DNA from: Elymus sibiricus
Lineage: Eukaryota > Streptophyta > Magnoliopsida > Poales > Poaceae
Direction: 5' to 3'
DNA: 64,000 bases
NCBI GenBank assembly: GCA_039707655.1
Contig: CM077666.1
Coordinates: 284,817,166-284,881,165 of the forward strand
Within the stretch, counting starts at the first letter, position 1, and every line of letters begins with the position of its first letter. Below the pieces are notes generated by a model. It ran no database searches. It saw only the letters and a program-made list of their open reading frames with translations, and was not told the DNA's origin. Both the position numbers and the translations under genes were made by a program. Of this stretch, positions 54,388-64,000 are shown in pieces.

Positions 54388-57300
54388 TGTAACACCCCAA
54401 AAATTGGGTTATCAATTTTTGTGCTGTTAATCTTTTCCAAGCTTTCTTTTTCAAAATCTTTCTCCGGAGTTTGCTGGATGATCAGGTGAATCCAGGCAAC
54501 TTTCAACTTTTCAGAACCTTGCCCCTGCCCTGGATGCTGGCTGAGACCTATCTGCATCACCCAAAACCCCATCAGAACCCAAATTCCAATATTTGGGAAT
54601 TTTAACTCTGCCTTTGTGATTACAAAGGAGCTATCATTTCCCATGCTCTGTTGATCCTCCAAAAATTCCCAAAGATCTTCCTACACTTATAAACCCTGGA
54701 TGTGCAAAAATATTGCCAAGTCATATGCAATATTTTTCATCTGGGATTAATTTCTTTTCCTGCCTTTCTGAGGAATTAAATCCAGAGGGATAGTTAGACA
54801 TCTCTAAAATTCATGAAAATTTGTGGAGATGATCTTTGTGACTATCCCAAGCTCTGGTAAAAATATTGGCCAAATTTAAATAAGGAAAATTCCCTTTTGC
54901 TTAATAAGGCCAATATTGCCTCTCTGCCACTTTCCAAAGGAACTACCATTTTTGTAGCCAGGAAAATTCCCATATAATTTGTGGAGCTTCTCCTGGATAT
55001 ATCTTCACCATTTCCATCCAAACCCCATGTCCCATAGTTCAAAATTTGAACACATGATCCAATGCAAGTTTCTGCCTTGTCTGAAACTTTGTGAAGGAAG
55101 TGCTTGATTCCTTGATCCAATTGAGCTGAAATTTTGCAGGGTAGTTAATATTGATATATTACTACTGAAAACCAAAAATTAGCTCAATTCATCTGTCCAA
55201 TCTTTTTCTATGATTTTCTCAAGTTTGTGTTCAGATTCCACCTGTGTGAATGAAGTGCTATTTATATTTTCTGGATTGCCCTCAAACTTTTTGAGCACCC
55301 TTTCACATCCATATTATTGCCACATGCCAAAATTCAGCTCTATTTGCCTAGCCAATTTTCCTCAGCAAATTCTCAAAATTTCTGTCCAGTTGGAAGCATT
55401 GTGAAGGAAGTACCATTTTTATTTATCCAAATGGTATGAAACTTTTCCAGTGACTCCATATGCTCAAATAATTAGTGTCCACCAAATTTGGGCCATTTTC
55501 ATCTAGCCATTTTTCCCCAGCACCCTCATTTGCATTTCTGGTCAGCTGGACACTTTGTAAAGGAAGTACCAGCTAGCCCCCTCTTTCTGACCTGAGATTT
55601 TGGCGCAATGATCACCTTAGTAGATGATCAGCCTCACCCAAATCCCAGGCCTAATGGAACTGTGCACTGCCTAATATCTCTATCAAACACCTTGCTGTGG
55701 TTTAGGCTTTGGACATGCTTCAGTCACATCGTGGGCCCTGGGTATCGTTTCTTTGCGCCAAGATGTTAGTGGGGGAGGGACTAACTCGCCAGACATGCCT
55801 GAGCCGCCCCGTGCGCGTGCTAGCACTGTGGCCACGCGGTGACCACGCGTCGAGCGCACGCATGGACGGCAGTAGGCGTGCTCAGTGCGCCGTACCCGCG
55901 TGAGGCCCCTCCTCGGCCACCCAGCACGCCACCGAGTGCCACGTCCTCTCCCGCGTCGCCTGTGCCCCGATTCCCTTCGTCCCGTAGCCGTTGGCCGCGC
56001 TCGCCGGCGCCGCGTCCGTCGCCGGGACGCCGCCACGTCTCGTTCACGTAGCCACAGTCCCCCTCCTCTTCTCGAGCCTTCCCCGTGGCCTATATAGCAC
56101 GTGCCCGAGCCCTCCCTCGCCACCTCAGCCCCTCCCCGAGCTCCTGGGGCTCCTCTTCCTCTCCAATGGCCGACGGCTATCGCCGTTCTCCTTGGCCTGC
56201 CCCTGCTCGCAGCTCTTCCCCCTCCCTCTCTTCGGCGCCCTCCGTCCCTCTGGACTCCCGCAGGCCGCCGCCGCACTCCAGCTTCTCCGGGGAGCCCTGC
56301 CGGCGTGGGCCCTTCCCTAGAACCGTTCGGTTGCCGCGGCCTCTCCATGGAGCCGGCGCCATGTGCAGCCCCAGCCGACCCCGCGGCCACCTCCGAGCTC
56401 GTCAGGGAGCGGCGGAGCTCCCGCACTAGTCGGCCGGCCTCCTGGAGCGGTGGGGCGATGGCTACACCGGCGGCCGAGGCCCGCCCTGCCTCTCTGTTGC
56501 GGCGAGGAAGGAGACCAGGGAGGAGGAGAGAGAGACCGCAGCGGGTCCCACGCGTCAGCCTCAGGCGCTGACCAGGACGCCGGTTGACTCTGGCATAAGT
56601 GGAAGCGTATTTCGCGGAATACGTTTTCTGCTAAGGAAAGCGTACTCTGGCGCGGCCTAGCGCAGAAATGCGCTTTTGTTATTCCGAAAGCGTACTGTGT
56701 AAAATACGCTTTTTGCCCTGCCGCCGCCGAAACCATTATTTTGCGGACGTTCTCTCGTTAAGGGCAGAAACGGACAATTTTCTGTCTGTTTTATGCCTAA
56801 CGAACGAACGGCCACAGTTTCGCAACCGTAACTCCGATTGAGGTGAATCCAAAGCCCACGTTTTCAGTTCGTCGAGCCCGTTCCGATGGTGCTATTTTCA
56901 TAATGTTGTCACATATTGAAAATACCATCTTTGCCCTTCTTCGAATCCAGGCCTCTCCCGAGAGCACCGATTCCGGCGACTCATATCCAGTGGATCGTCG
57001 CACTTTCACCCGGCGTATTCGTCAACCCCGAGGCAAGCCAACCTCTTATCATGAGCACCGGACTTGCATGTTGACTTTGCTTGAACCCTGTGCGTGTGTA
57101 GCTGCAGTATATTCATATGATGTTTCTGTCTGCAAATGTGGTATATGTATTGCTTGCCATATCATGCTATGACTCGAATTCATACTAGCTTTTGCCATGT
57201 TAGCAATAATGTTTTATTGGTAATATCATGTCATTACTATATTTGTATATCATACCATGTTTGTCAATGCTATGGTGATCCTGTCATACTATATCGGTAT

Positions 57301-58769
57301 CATGTTACTGCCATGTTTCATATGTCATATATGCTCTGCACTTCCTAAGTTTGGTAAACATGTTCATTAATGCATTCATGATATTTATGCTTATAATCTT
57401 GATGATACGATTAAATGATGGAGATGAAAAGAACATGTATTAATAACAACAATCACCTCCATCGGCTGGATCGTGTCATAGTGCCACCGAATCGAGCTCA
57501 CCAGTACAGCCACACTTGCCTTATGGGGGGCCCTAATTCGGTCTATTGTCATGCCTCTCGCCAGTGCCTCCATCTAGGGAAGGTTATGTGCGCGCGCTAC
57601 CCTGGCCCGGTGGGCGGCCATAAGCCTTGAGTGCCCGAGTTGTTTGCGCGCGGTTGTCCCCGTTTGGGACGGTTTGTTCGGTTTGGCCACGACGGTGGCA
57701 GCCACAAAGGTGGCGGATGTCACAAGTTGACATCCGGGGCAACCCAGGACATAGCCCAAAGGGGAGTTTGTCGGGAGTGGCCGGGAGAGTGTCATGTAAT
57801 AGATTGGTTTTGTCGGAATGTCGTTGGTCCACCCGAATGGGAGCACGAGGCCATGAGTTCCGTGGTGTGGGTACAGTGTACTAACCTCTGAAGAGTGTAT
57901 AATCTATCGATAGCCGCGTCCTCGGTTATGGACACAGTTCGTACTAGGTCACACTATCTGGTCTGTGTCGACATGGAGGATAAACCTAATATAATAAACT
58001 GTTAAAGAATGAGCTATAAAGTAAATGTGGTGACTTGGACTATGAGATAGTCGCGAGAAGTCACGGAGTTGTTTCAGACATGATTATGAGATGAGATCTC
58101 GGTGAGTCATGAGCTAGCCCAGAGGGACAGTGGCAGTGAAACTGGTTAATGAACAACATATTACTTTAACTCGTCACGGGAGGTAATGGTAATTTACTTT
58201 CCAGCATAGTATCATGCATGTCTTGTGGATACAACTATGCCATGCCATGATATGCCTTGATATGCCAAGATATGATAAAGACTTGTTGATCCATGTTTTA
58301 TGATAAGGTCATGCCATGCTATGAGTTGCCATGTTTGATCCATGTTCATGCCATGCTTATCTTTTGCCATGGGATAAATTCATGTATGAGCATAGGGCTT
58401 GCTTTGTCATATGTTTGTTTGGATGCTATGTATTTGGTTGTCTTGCGAGTACATTCAAAGTACTCACCTGGCCTTGCACGTGGCCAGATTGCAGGAGAAG
58501 ACTTGTCATGCTAGACCGTAACCTCGCCAGTCCTGTGAGTTGTGGAGTCCAGCCAGAGACGACGTGCCGCTTAACCAAGACTTCCGCCGCCATTTAGATA
58601 GCCTTAGAGCTATGCAAACCCTTGTACTCATCCGCGATGTAATACCCTATTTCATGTAAATGAAATATATTTTGTGCTTGGAATGCTGTACCATGGACCT
58701 GTCGTGCGTCAGGTGTTATCCTGGGCTGACGTGCGAAGGCCCCTGCTCCATGTGGATCGGGGTGCCACA
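54388..58769 (+). mobile_element. 4.38-kb solo LTR-like insertion in the Tat RT
   Basis: Starts TGTAACACCCCAAAAATTGG and ends GGGGTGCCACA, with a 5-bp duplication TGCCG on both sides (54383-54387, 58770-58774). It splits reverse transcriptase between KQALER and the QFIAEEI segment. TGT...ACA ends plus a 5-bp duplication indicate an LTR retroelement product. No repeated terminus, primer-binding site or protein domain is recognised inside, so a solo LTR with an unusually long body is the best reading. TATATA at 56091-56096 follows a GC-rich promoter-like zone. Confidence 0.78.
56091..56096 (+). promoter_or_regulatory. TATA box of the 4.38-kb LTR-like element
   Basis: CCTATATAGCACGTGCCC lies in a strongly GC-rich segment (55,790-56,580) as in LTR promoters. 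ACGTG next to it is a common bZIP-type core. The long frames in this zone on both strands look like composition artefacts. Confidence 0.45.
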
Positions 58770-58774
58770 TGCCG

Positions 58775-58933
58775 CTCCAAAGCTTGCTTCCGGACTTTTT
58801 GCTTGACGGGCCGAGCGTGGGGACAAACGGCAAGGTGGTGCTCAATTACCTCCCTGGGAACACCGGGGATGTCAGATGGTCGCCATGCGAACACATCGAC
58901 ATTCGCCCGCAAGAAGGCAACGAGCGCGCTTTC
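58775..58933 (-). pseudogene. Tat reverse transcriptase, N-terminal segment
   Basis: In-frame segment reading VDVFAWRPSDIPGVPREV, HHLAVCPHARPVKQKVRKQA and ending LER, directly before the insertion. It is joined to the protease frame by TAG 58934-58936 and continues beyond the insertion at 54382. Confidence 0.85.
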
Positions 58934-60505
58934 CTATTTGCTATCAAGGGTGGCACTGATGGTGAAGGTACCGTCAGTGTCGTCCTCCCTAGCCGGCACC
59001 TTCTTGGTCACTGGTGAAGCAGCTTTGGATTTCTTACCGGCGGACCACTCCGGCAGGTCTTCAACAGGCGCGCAACACTCCGAAGAGGTGCGCTTCCCGG
59101 AATCCTTGCTAGAGGTCTTGCCGAACTTCTTGTTTTCGTTCTTCTTGGCAGGAGCTGGCACCTTGGTGGCCTCTGCTGCAACCGCATCTCTGTACATCTT
59201 GTCGACGCAAATGACTGCATCTTTCTTGTCGGAGTTGACGAAGATGACACCCATCGGCCCTGGCATCTTCAACGTGTTGTAAGCATAGTGAGATGCTGCC
59301 ATGAATTTTGCCAGGGCTGGGCGGCCAAGAATTCCATTGTACGACAAGGGGATCTTGACGACATCAAACACAATCTTTTCCGTTCTGTAGTTCAGTTCCC
59401 CGCCAAACGTCACCGGTAATGTGATCTTTCCCTTGGGCTGGCTTCTTCTCGGGTTTACTCCTTGAAACGTGCCCGTTTTCTCGAGTTCCTCGTCAGGGAT
59501 CTGCAGCCTCTTGATAACTTCCGGAGAGATCAGATTCAGACCAGCCCCACCGTCAACTAACATCTTTGTTACTTGGAGGTTGTGAATTGTTGGTGAAACC
59601 AACAACGCCAAACACCCGACCGCAGTTACGCGATCAGGGTGGTCCTCAGCATAAAAAATGATAGGTGTGTGTGACCATTTGAGTGGTTTTTGAGTGCCCA
59701 TTGCCGGTTCCGCCGCATTAACCTCACGCGCCCACTGCTTAAGTTGACGGTGAGAGGAGTGCAAAGATGCTCCTCCGTCGACACACATGGCGTCGGTTGC
59801 CTTCTGGAATTCTTGTTCGCTGGTCTCATCCTCCTCCTCCTCGTCACTTCCATCATCTTCCTCCTTCTTGTCTCGTCCTCTAGCAGGCTTCTCTCTCTGC
59901 TGCTTGGCCTTGCCGCGGCGGCCTCCTCGTCCACCACGGCCCTTTTTGCCGGATCCACCAGTACCATCTTGACCTTTCTCTTTGTCACGCTTTTCGTATT
60001 CAGCTTTCTGTTTCTCAACAAGGTGCTCGACTTGCCGGCACTCTTGGAGATCGTGGCCTTTGGTACGGTGAATTTTGCAGTATGGTCCATCAGACTTGCC
60101 GGCTTTCTCGTTTGCCGCCGCCTCCTGGCAAGCGGTGCATACAGCAGCCTCCTTGCCGGAGTTTCCAGTCTTGGCTTTCTTGGCGGACTCGGAGTTGCCG
60201 GAGCCTTCGACAGCCATAACGGTTTTGCCCTTGCGCTTCCTGTTACGTTTCCGGCCTTTCTTCCTCGGGGTGGCAGCATCATCGTCCTCAGAATCTACCT
60301 CGGCACCAGCGTCCTCCCCGAGAAGCCTCCTCCCTTCCTCAGCACGTGCACACTTATCTGCCAACGTGTAGAGCTCGTTGACGGTCTTGGGCAGCTTGAC
60401 ATTCATTTTCTCCCGCATCCTCTGATTGCGCACATTTGTGTGAAAGGCGGCAATCACGGCTGCGGGGTGCACATCTGGGATATTGCGGTGTACGCGGCTG
60501 AATCT
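58934..60505 (-). pseudogene. Tat gag C-terminus and aspartic protease
   Basis: Frame 60472-58934. The gag end contains VNELYTLADKCARAEEGRRL, a Lys/Glu-rich linker and a zinc-binding-like segment (YCKIHRTKGHDLQECRQ). The protease has the active site KMLVDGGAGLNLISPEV and the later GILGRPALAKFMA. It is bounded by two TAG codons (60506-60508 before, 58934-58936 after) in one frame with the neighbouring pol pieces. Confidence 0.88.
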
Positions 60506-61911
60506 CTAGATATATTTGCGCAAAGTCTCACCATCTCTTTGTGGGATCACCTGCAGGTCACTGGGCTGTCCAGGGGCCTTGTGGCCTCCGGTAAAGGCAC
60601 CAACAAACTCATTGCAGTGATCTGACCATGAAGAAATGGAGTTTTCCGGCAAGTTCATCAGCCAAGATCTCATGTTGGGCTTCAGTACCAACGGAAAGTA
60701 ATTAGCGAGGATCTTCTCATCTCTTCCCCCGGTAGCTTGCACGGCAATCGTGTAGATGCCCAGAAACTCTGTCGGGTTTAGCTTACCGTCGTACTTCTCT
60801 GGTACTTCTGGCTTGAAGGCCCGGACAGACAACCATCGGACCTGCCGTAGCTCGCGGGTGAAAGCGGGACATCCAACCTCGTAAGGCAGATATCCGCCAA
60901 CCCCTGGCATAGGCTCATCAATGATGGGGCTGTTGCGCGCGTCAGATTGACGGCGCGCCTCCCGGCGCCGTTCAATGGTGGTGCGAGTGTCTTCTACCCG
61001 CCTGCCTCGCAGCACTTGCCGCTGGTCTTGCCGCGCCCATGGATCCGAAGAGCCATCGACATCCCGTCAGGCTCGAAAGATTGCTGGGCTTGTCGCGGCT
61101 GTTAACGTTGCTGCTGCTGAGGCTATTGCCGTGGAGGCGATTGCACCGTTAGCGTAGCACCGTCAACGCGGCCACCAGTTAGGGCTACTGGCGCCATTTG
61201 CGGTCGCCGTGAGGGCTCCGCTTGCTGAGATTTGCTAGCTTCGGCAAATCCAATCAAGCTTTGGATGGTGGCTCTCCACTCATCCATCTTCTCTGCTGCC
61301 GGAGGGAAGTTTAGCAGCATTTGAGCCCGCGCCATTGTCTCCGCCACCGTGGTTGGCATGGCCGGAAGCGAAGAACGCGAAGTCGCTCTACTCCTGGCAG
61401 AGCCAGCAGGAGCGCCATCGCGATCTTGCTGCTGCAGCACATGACCAGCAGAAGGCTGTCGCGGTGGAGGTGGTGCCTGGCGATCTGGGATCTGATCGAT
61501 AGGGGTCTTGCCGTGTGGACGCCGCCGCCTAGGGTCGTTGACGTCGCTTGGGGTCGTGCTGCGCCTATCCTGCAATGGGCGCGGCGTGTGTCTCGACGCA
61601 GCGTCCTTGGATGTCGCCACGGCGGGGTCTCGGCTCGCGCCGGCCCGGGGATCGTTGCCCCGGTGGCTGCGTTCGTCGGTGCGGTGAGGAGGAGGTAGAC
61701 GTCCATCCGCCCTGCCCGCGCCGTTTCGGCTTTGTTCGCTGGAGGGTCGAGGAAGCCGACTACCCCCAGCGCGCCCATCTCCTGCTCCGGCTGTGGTGGG
61801 CATGGCGACCGCGCCGCCAACCACGGCGTCCGCGCCGCCCGCATTAGCTGCGCCGCCTGCGGATGCGCGTGAAGGAGCTGTCATCGTGATGCCCTTCTTC
61901 TTAGGCGCCAT
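60506..61911 (-). pseudogene. Tat gag, N-terminal and middle parts
   Basis: Starts at ATG 61911 (MAPKKKGITMTAPSRAS). The first part is Ala/Arg/Pro-rich and ends near 61123; stops and a frameshift between 61123 and 61015 break it. The second part, 61015-60506, carries the conserved gag block (RAFKPEVPEKYDGKLNPTEF, MRSWLMNLPENSISSWSDHC) and stops at TAG in RKYI-RFSRVH. Confidence 0.82.
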
Positions 61912-61983
61912 CGACGATGAAGAAGATGATGAAGCTGATGATATCGACGCGCATTCTGATGATTCAAGTTCGCACCAGCCTCC

Positions 61984-62004
61984 CCCCCTACCTGGCGCGC
62001 CAAA
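61984..62004 (-). other. Primer-binding site of the Tat element
   Basis: The minus strand reads TTTGGCGCGCCAGGTAGGGG two bases after the LTR end. This matches the primer-binding region common in grass Tat-type Gypsy elements. The priming tRNA was not determined. Confidence 0.7.
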
Positions 62005-62006
62005 GA

Positions 62007-62873
62007 TGTTGTGGTGGAACGACCATCTATGGGGCCATCCAGCCCCTTGTGGTTCGGTGAGGGGAGACGCAAGCACAAGGAGCAGAATCACCAGAGGACG
62101 CAGGGCGATTTTTACCCAGGTTCGGGCCGCTTGTGAAGCGTAAAACCCTACTCCTGCTTTAGTATATTGGGTGTGTATGAACACGATGACAAGGAGCGCT
62201 TCCCCGGCAAGGTGCGGAGAGGCAGCTACACATGCGAGTTGTGTAAAGGGTCCGAATCCCTCTAACTGTTGCCTTGGTCCTCCTTTTATAGCTCAAGGGG
62301 TCACCACAGTGGCAAAACAGTAATTACATAGCGATTAGATAGCAAACAGTGCTATCATACCTAATTCTGCCAGTTTAGGACAAAAGCATTAAATGCATCG
62401 TTAGGTGTCATGTGGAGAGGTAGTCCCGGCAAGGTTTCTGCACCGCTCGCCCAGCTACCTCGTATTTTTCTGACATGCCTCCTGGACGGGTGTCATTAAA
62501 GGCAAATCCTGTCCCAGTGTACTGACACGTGCCCGACAAGCCTTACCAACCAGCCTGCGTGGTCGACACCTCATCCACTAGCTAACATCTGTGCGGTGAG
62601 GTGGAGCGCTGGAGGGCTGGCAGAAGCTTGCAGGTACGGAGCTTGCCGGGTCTTCACCTTGCCGGTTTAGCCTTGCCGGCAAGGAATGTCTTCATCTTTG
62701 GTACTGGTTGAGTGCTCATTGGTGCTGTGCCTTGAGCTTCCCCCCTAGTGGCCTCCGCAACTGGGTCCTGAATCTTGGTCTTGGCGGTTCCCGGCAAGGC
62801 TTGGCCGGCAAGGAGGCTGCTACTGTCTGTGCATAAGTCAGGGTATAAAATACCCATGTTTTATACACCGACA
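62007..62873 (-). repeat. 5' LTR of the Tat element
   Basis: Sense start TGTCGGTGTATAAAACATGG at 62873, sense end CCACCACAACA at 62007. A TATAAAAGG box on the minus strand (62282-62290) with a downstream leader of about 250 bases is the likely promoter for the genomic transcript. Confidence 0.92.
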
Positions 62874-63553
62874 CCCTGATGGATTGAGCTCAACAGCCGG
62901 CCAGCCACCGCGAAGCTCCAGGGCCCGGACATCCGGCCCCTGCCCGAACATCCGGCAGGGCCTCGGAAATCTGGCCGAAGAGGACAGAGCCTGGACCCCC
63001 TCCAGCCCGGGCATCCGGCGCCAGGCCCGGACATCCGGCCCGACGGGAACAGCTGGACATCCGGCCCGACGCCCGGACATCCGGCACCTGCACGCGTGTA
63101 ACCGGCCAACTGGCCATGTAATCCCCTCACCTCCCATCCACCTCGAGGACTACTATAAATACTCCCCTACCTCCTCCTAACTAGGGTTAGCAAAGACATT
63201 GAGACATTTGAGTGAGCTTTGCTCCTTGTACCTCCTTCTTGGGGAATCAAGACCTCTTTCGGGAGAAGGATCCCCATCATAGGATCATCAAGACCTCCTA
63301 AGGGAGAAGGATCTCATAGATCACCAAGACCTCACCTCCTTTGGAGTGGGAAGAACTTTACCTTTGTGCTTGTTTCCTTGGATTGTTCTTGTATACTTGT
63401 GGATCTTATGTATGCTATCCTAGTAGATGTGTGATTTGGATTTGTTTGAGAGTTTCCTCTTGTTGATTTCCCTCATTCCCCCCTCCAAGTGTGAAAAGAT
63501 CATGAACTAGGGTTTCACCCTACATCATCACTTGTAGTCCTCTTGCACTTGTT

Positions 63554-63811
63554 CGATGCAAAGCATCATATGGTCATCCCCATGGACCCACCTTCATCTC
63601 CCCAAGTGCCGAGTGGACTAATGACACAAGCACGCGCAAGGGCTATCGAGACCGAGGTAACATCTCTCCTTAAGGAACTTCCATATGATCCGTGTGAGAC
63701 ATGGCTACTACCTCAAGCCGGAATGCTGTGTGTGCTTAGGTATGAAGAAGACCACCTCGGGAATGCTCGGAAGGAAGATCAAGCCTCCAAGTACATGGAC
63801 AACGAAGCTCA
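63554..63811 (+). repeat. Second, truncated copy of the X1 LTR start
   Basis: Closely matches 39643-39896 (GGTCATCCCCATGGACC, GCTATCGAGACCGAGGT, CCGGAATGCTxTGTGTGC, AAGAAGACCACCTCGGG). It begins 27 bases after the X1 LTR end and is cut by the next LTR at 63813. Either a remnant 3' LTR with almost all interior deleted, or an LTR tandem. Confidence 0.75.
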
Positions 63812-63812
63812 A

Positions 63813-64000
63813 TGATACGTCTCCAACGTATCTATAATTTTTGATTGTTCCATGCTATTATAATATCAATCTTGGATGTTTTTATATACATTTACATCAA
63901 TTATATATCATTTTTTGGGACTAACCTATTAACTTAGTGCCCAGTGCCAATTGCTGTTTTTTTTGCCTATTTTTGGTTTTCCAGAATATCAGTACCAAAC
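63813..64000 (+). repeat. Start of a TGATACGTCTCC-type Gypsy LTR, cut by window end
   Basis: TGATACGTCTCCAACGTATC TATAATTTTTGATTG is the same LTR start as the minus-strand copy ending at 32925, here in plus orientation. The rest lies outside the window. Confidence 0.85.

Larger units (their letters stand above)
39968..62873 (-). mobile_element. Tat-lineage Gypsy retrotransposon, complete but mutated
   Basis: Minus-strand element with an exact 5-bp duplication CCCTG (39963-39967 and 62874-62878). The 5' LTR is 62007-62873 (867 bp). The 3' LTR is 39968-40298 plus 48375-48909, interrupted by element X2, about 866 bp when joined. Order along the sense strand: primer-binding site, gag, protease, reverse transcriptase, RNase H, a second RNase H-like domain, integrase, a long spacer with an antisense B3 gene, and the 3' LTR. 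The double RNase H and extra antisense frame fit the Tat/Retand group. Its pol is interrupted by in-frame stops and by an insertion at 54388-58769. Confidence 0.92.
39642..63527 (+). mobile_element. LTR of family X (copy X1), split by nested elements
   Basis: Two halves form one LTR of about 975 bp: 39642-39967 (start TGATGCGGAGCATCC) and 62879-63527 (end CCCTACATCA), joined across the Tat element whose 5-bp duplication CCCTG brackets the gap. The left half encodes a C-terminal pol-like segment (TRAHARAIETEVTSLL, CETWLLPQ); the right half holds TATAAATA at 63154-63161 and repeated CCGGACATCCGG. It is inserted in gag of the preceding Gypsy. No clear target duplication was matched, and a second partial copy follows at 63554. 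Confidence 0.78.

Noticed and set aside
55683..56571. Long Pro/Arg/Ala-rich frames on both strands
   Set aside because: Overlapping frames in a GC-rich LTR promoter zone with low-complexity translations; stops are rare because of composition.

Overview
The window is nuclear DNA from a large, repeat-packed grass genome, almost certainly a Triticeae species (wheat, Aegilops or barley group). The reasons are the nested LTR retrotransposons of Angela/BARE, Tat-Gypsy and TGATACGTC-LTR types, the Stowaway and Harbinger MITEs, the Cassandra TRIM element, and the single intron-rich host gene. No bacterial operon, CRISPR array or rRNA cluster is present. Family names are recognised from memory of sequence signatures; no search was run.

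Left part (1-7,000): a decayed Angela/BARE-like Copia element on the minus strand (gag, zinc knuckle, integrase, primer-binding site, truncated LTR), an unassigned stretch, a hAT relic that still encodes the transposase dimerisation motif, and a foldback repeat.

Gene island (7,089-14,016, minus strand): a complete 11-exon LEO1/VIP4 gene, the PAF1-complex transcription elongation subunit. All splice phases join to 664 codons, one intron is GC-AG, and another holds a Stowaway MITE.

Middle (14,000-31,000): a Harbinger MITE, a 702-bp tandem duplication, a complete Cassandra TRIM carrying 5S-rRNA-like promoter boxes in both LTRs with an abutting hAT MITE, several tandem repeats, a long TGATACGTC-type LTR carrying a 2.16-kb solo Copia-like LTR with perfect target-site duplication, AT-rich repeat blocks, a LINE RNase H fragment, and a Gypsy LTR end.

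Right part (31,021-64,000): a deep nest. A minus-strand Gypsy with gag-protease and no visible pol (itself hit by a LINE and a Helitron) was entered in gag by LTR family 'X' (copy X1). X1 was entered by a minus-strand Tat-lineage Gypsy (39,968-62,873). One LTR of that Tat element was entered by a second, complete family-X element (X2), and its reverse transcriptase by a 4.4-kb LTR-like element. The Tat element carries an antisense B3-domain gene with its own TATA box. X2 carries an approximately 1,580-codon frame with one internal TAG and a reverse-transcriptase-like segment whose catalytic box is altered. The target-site duplications and ends fix the order of insertion.
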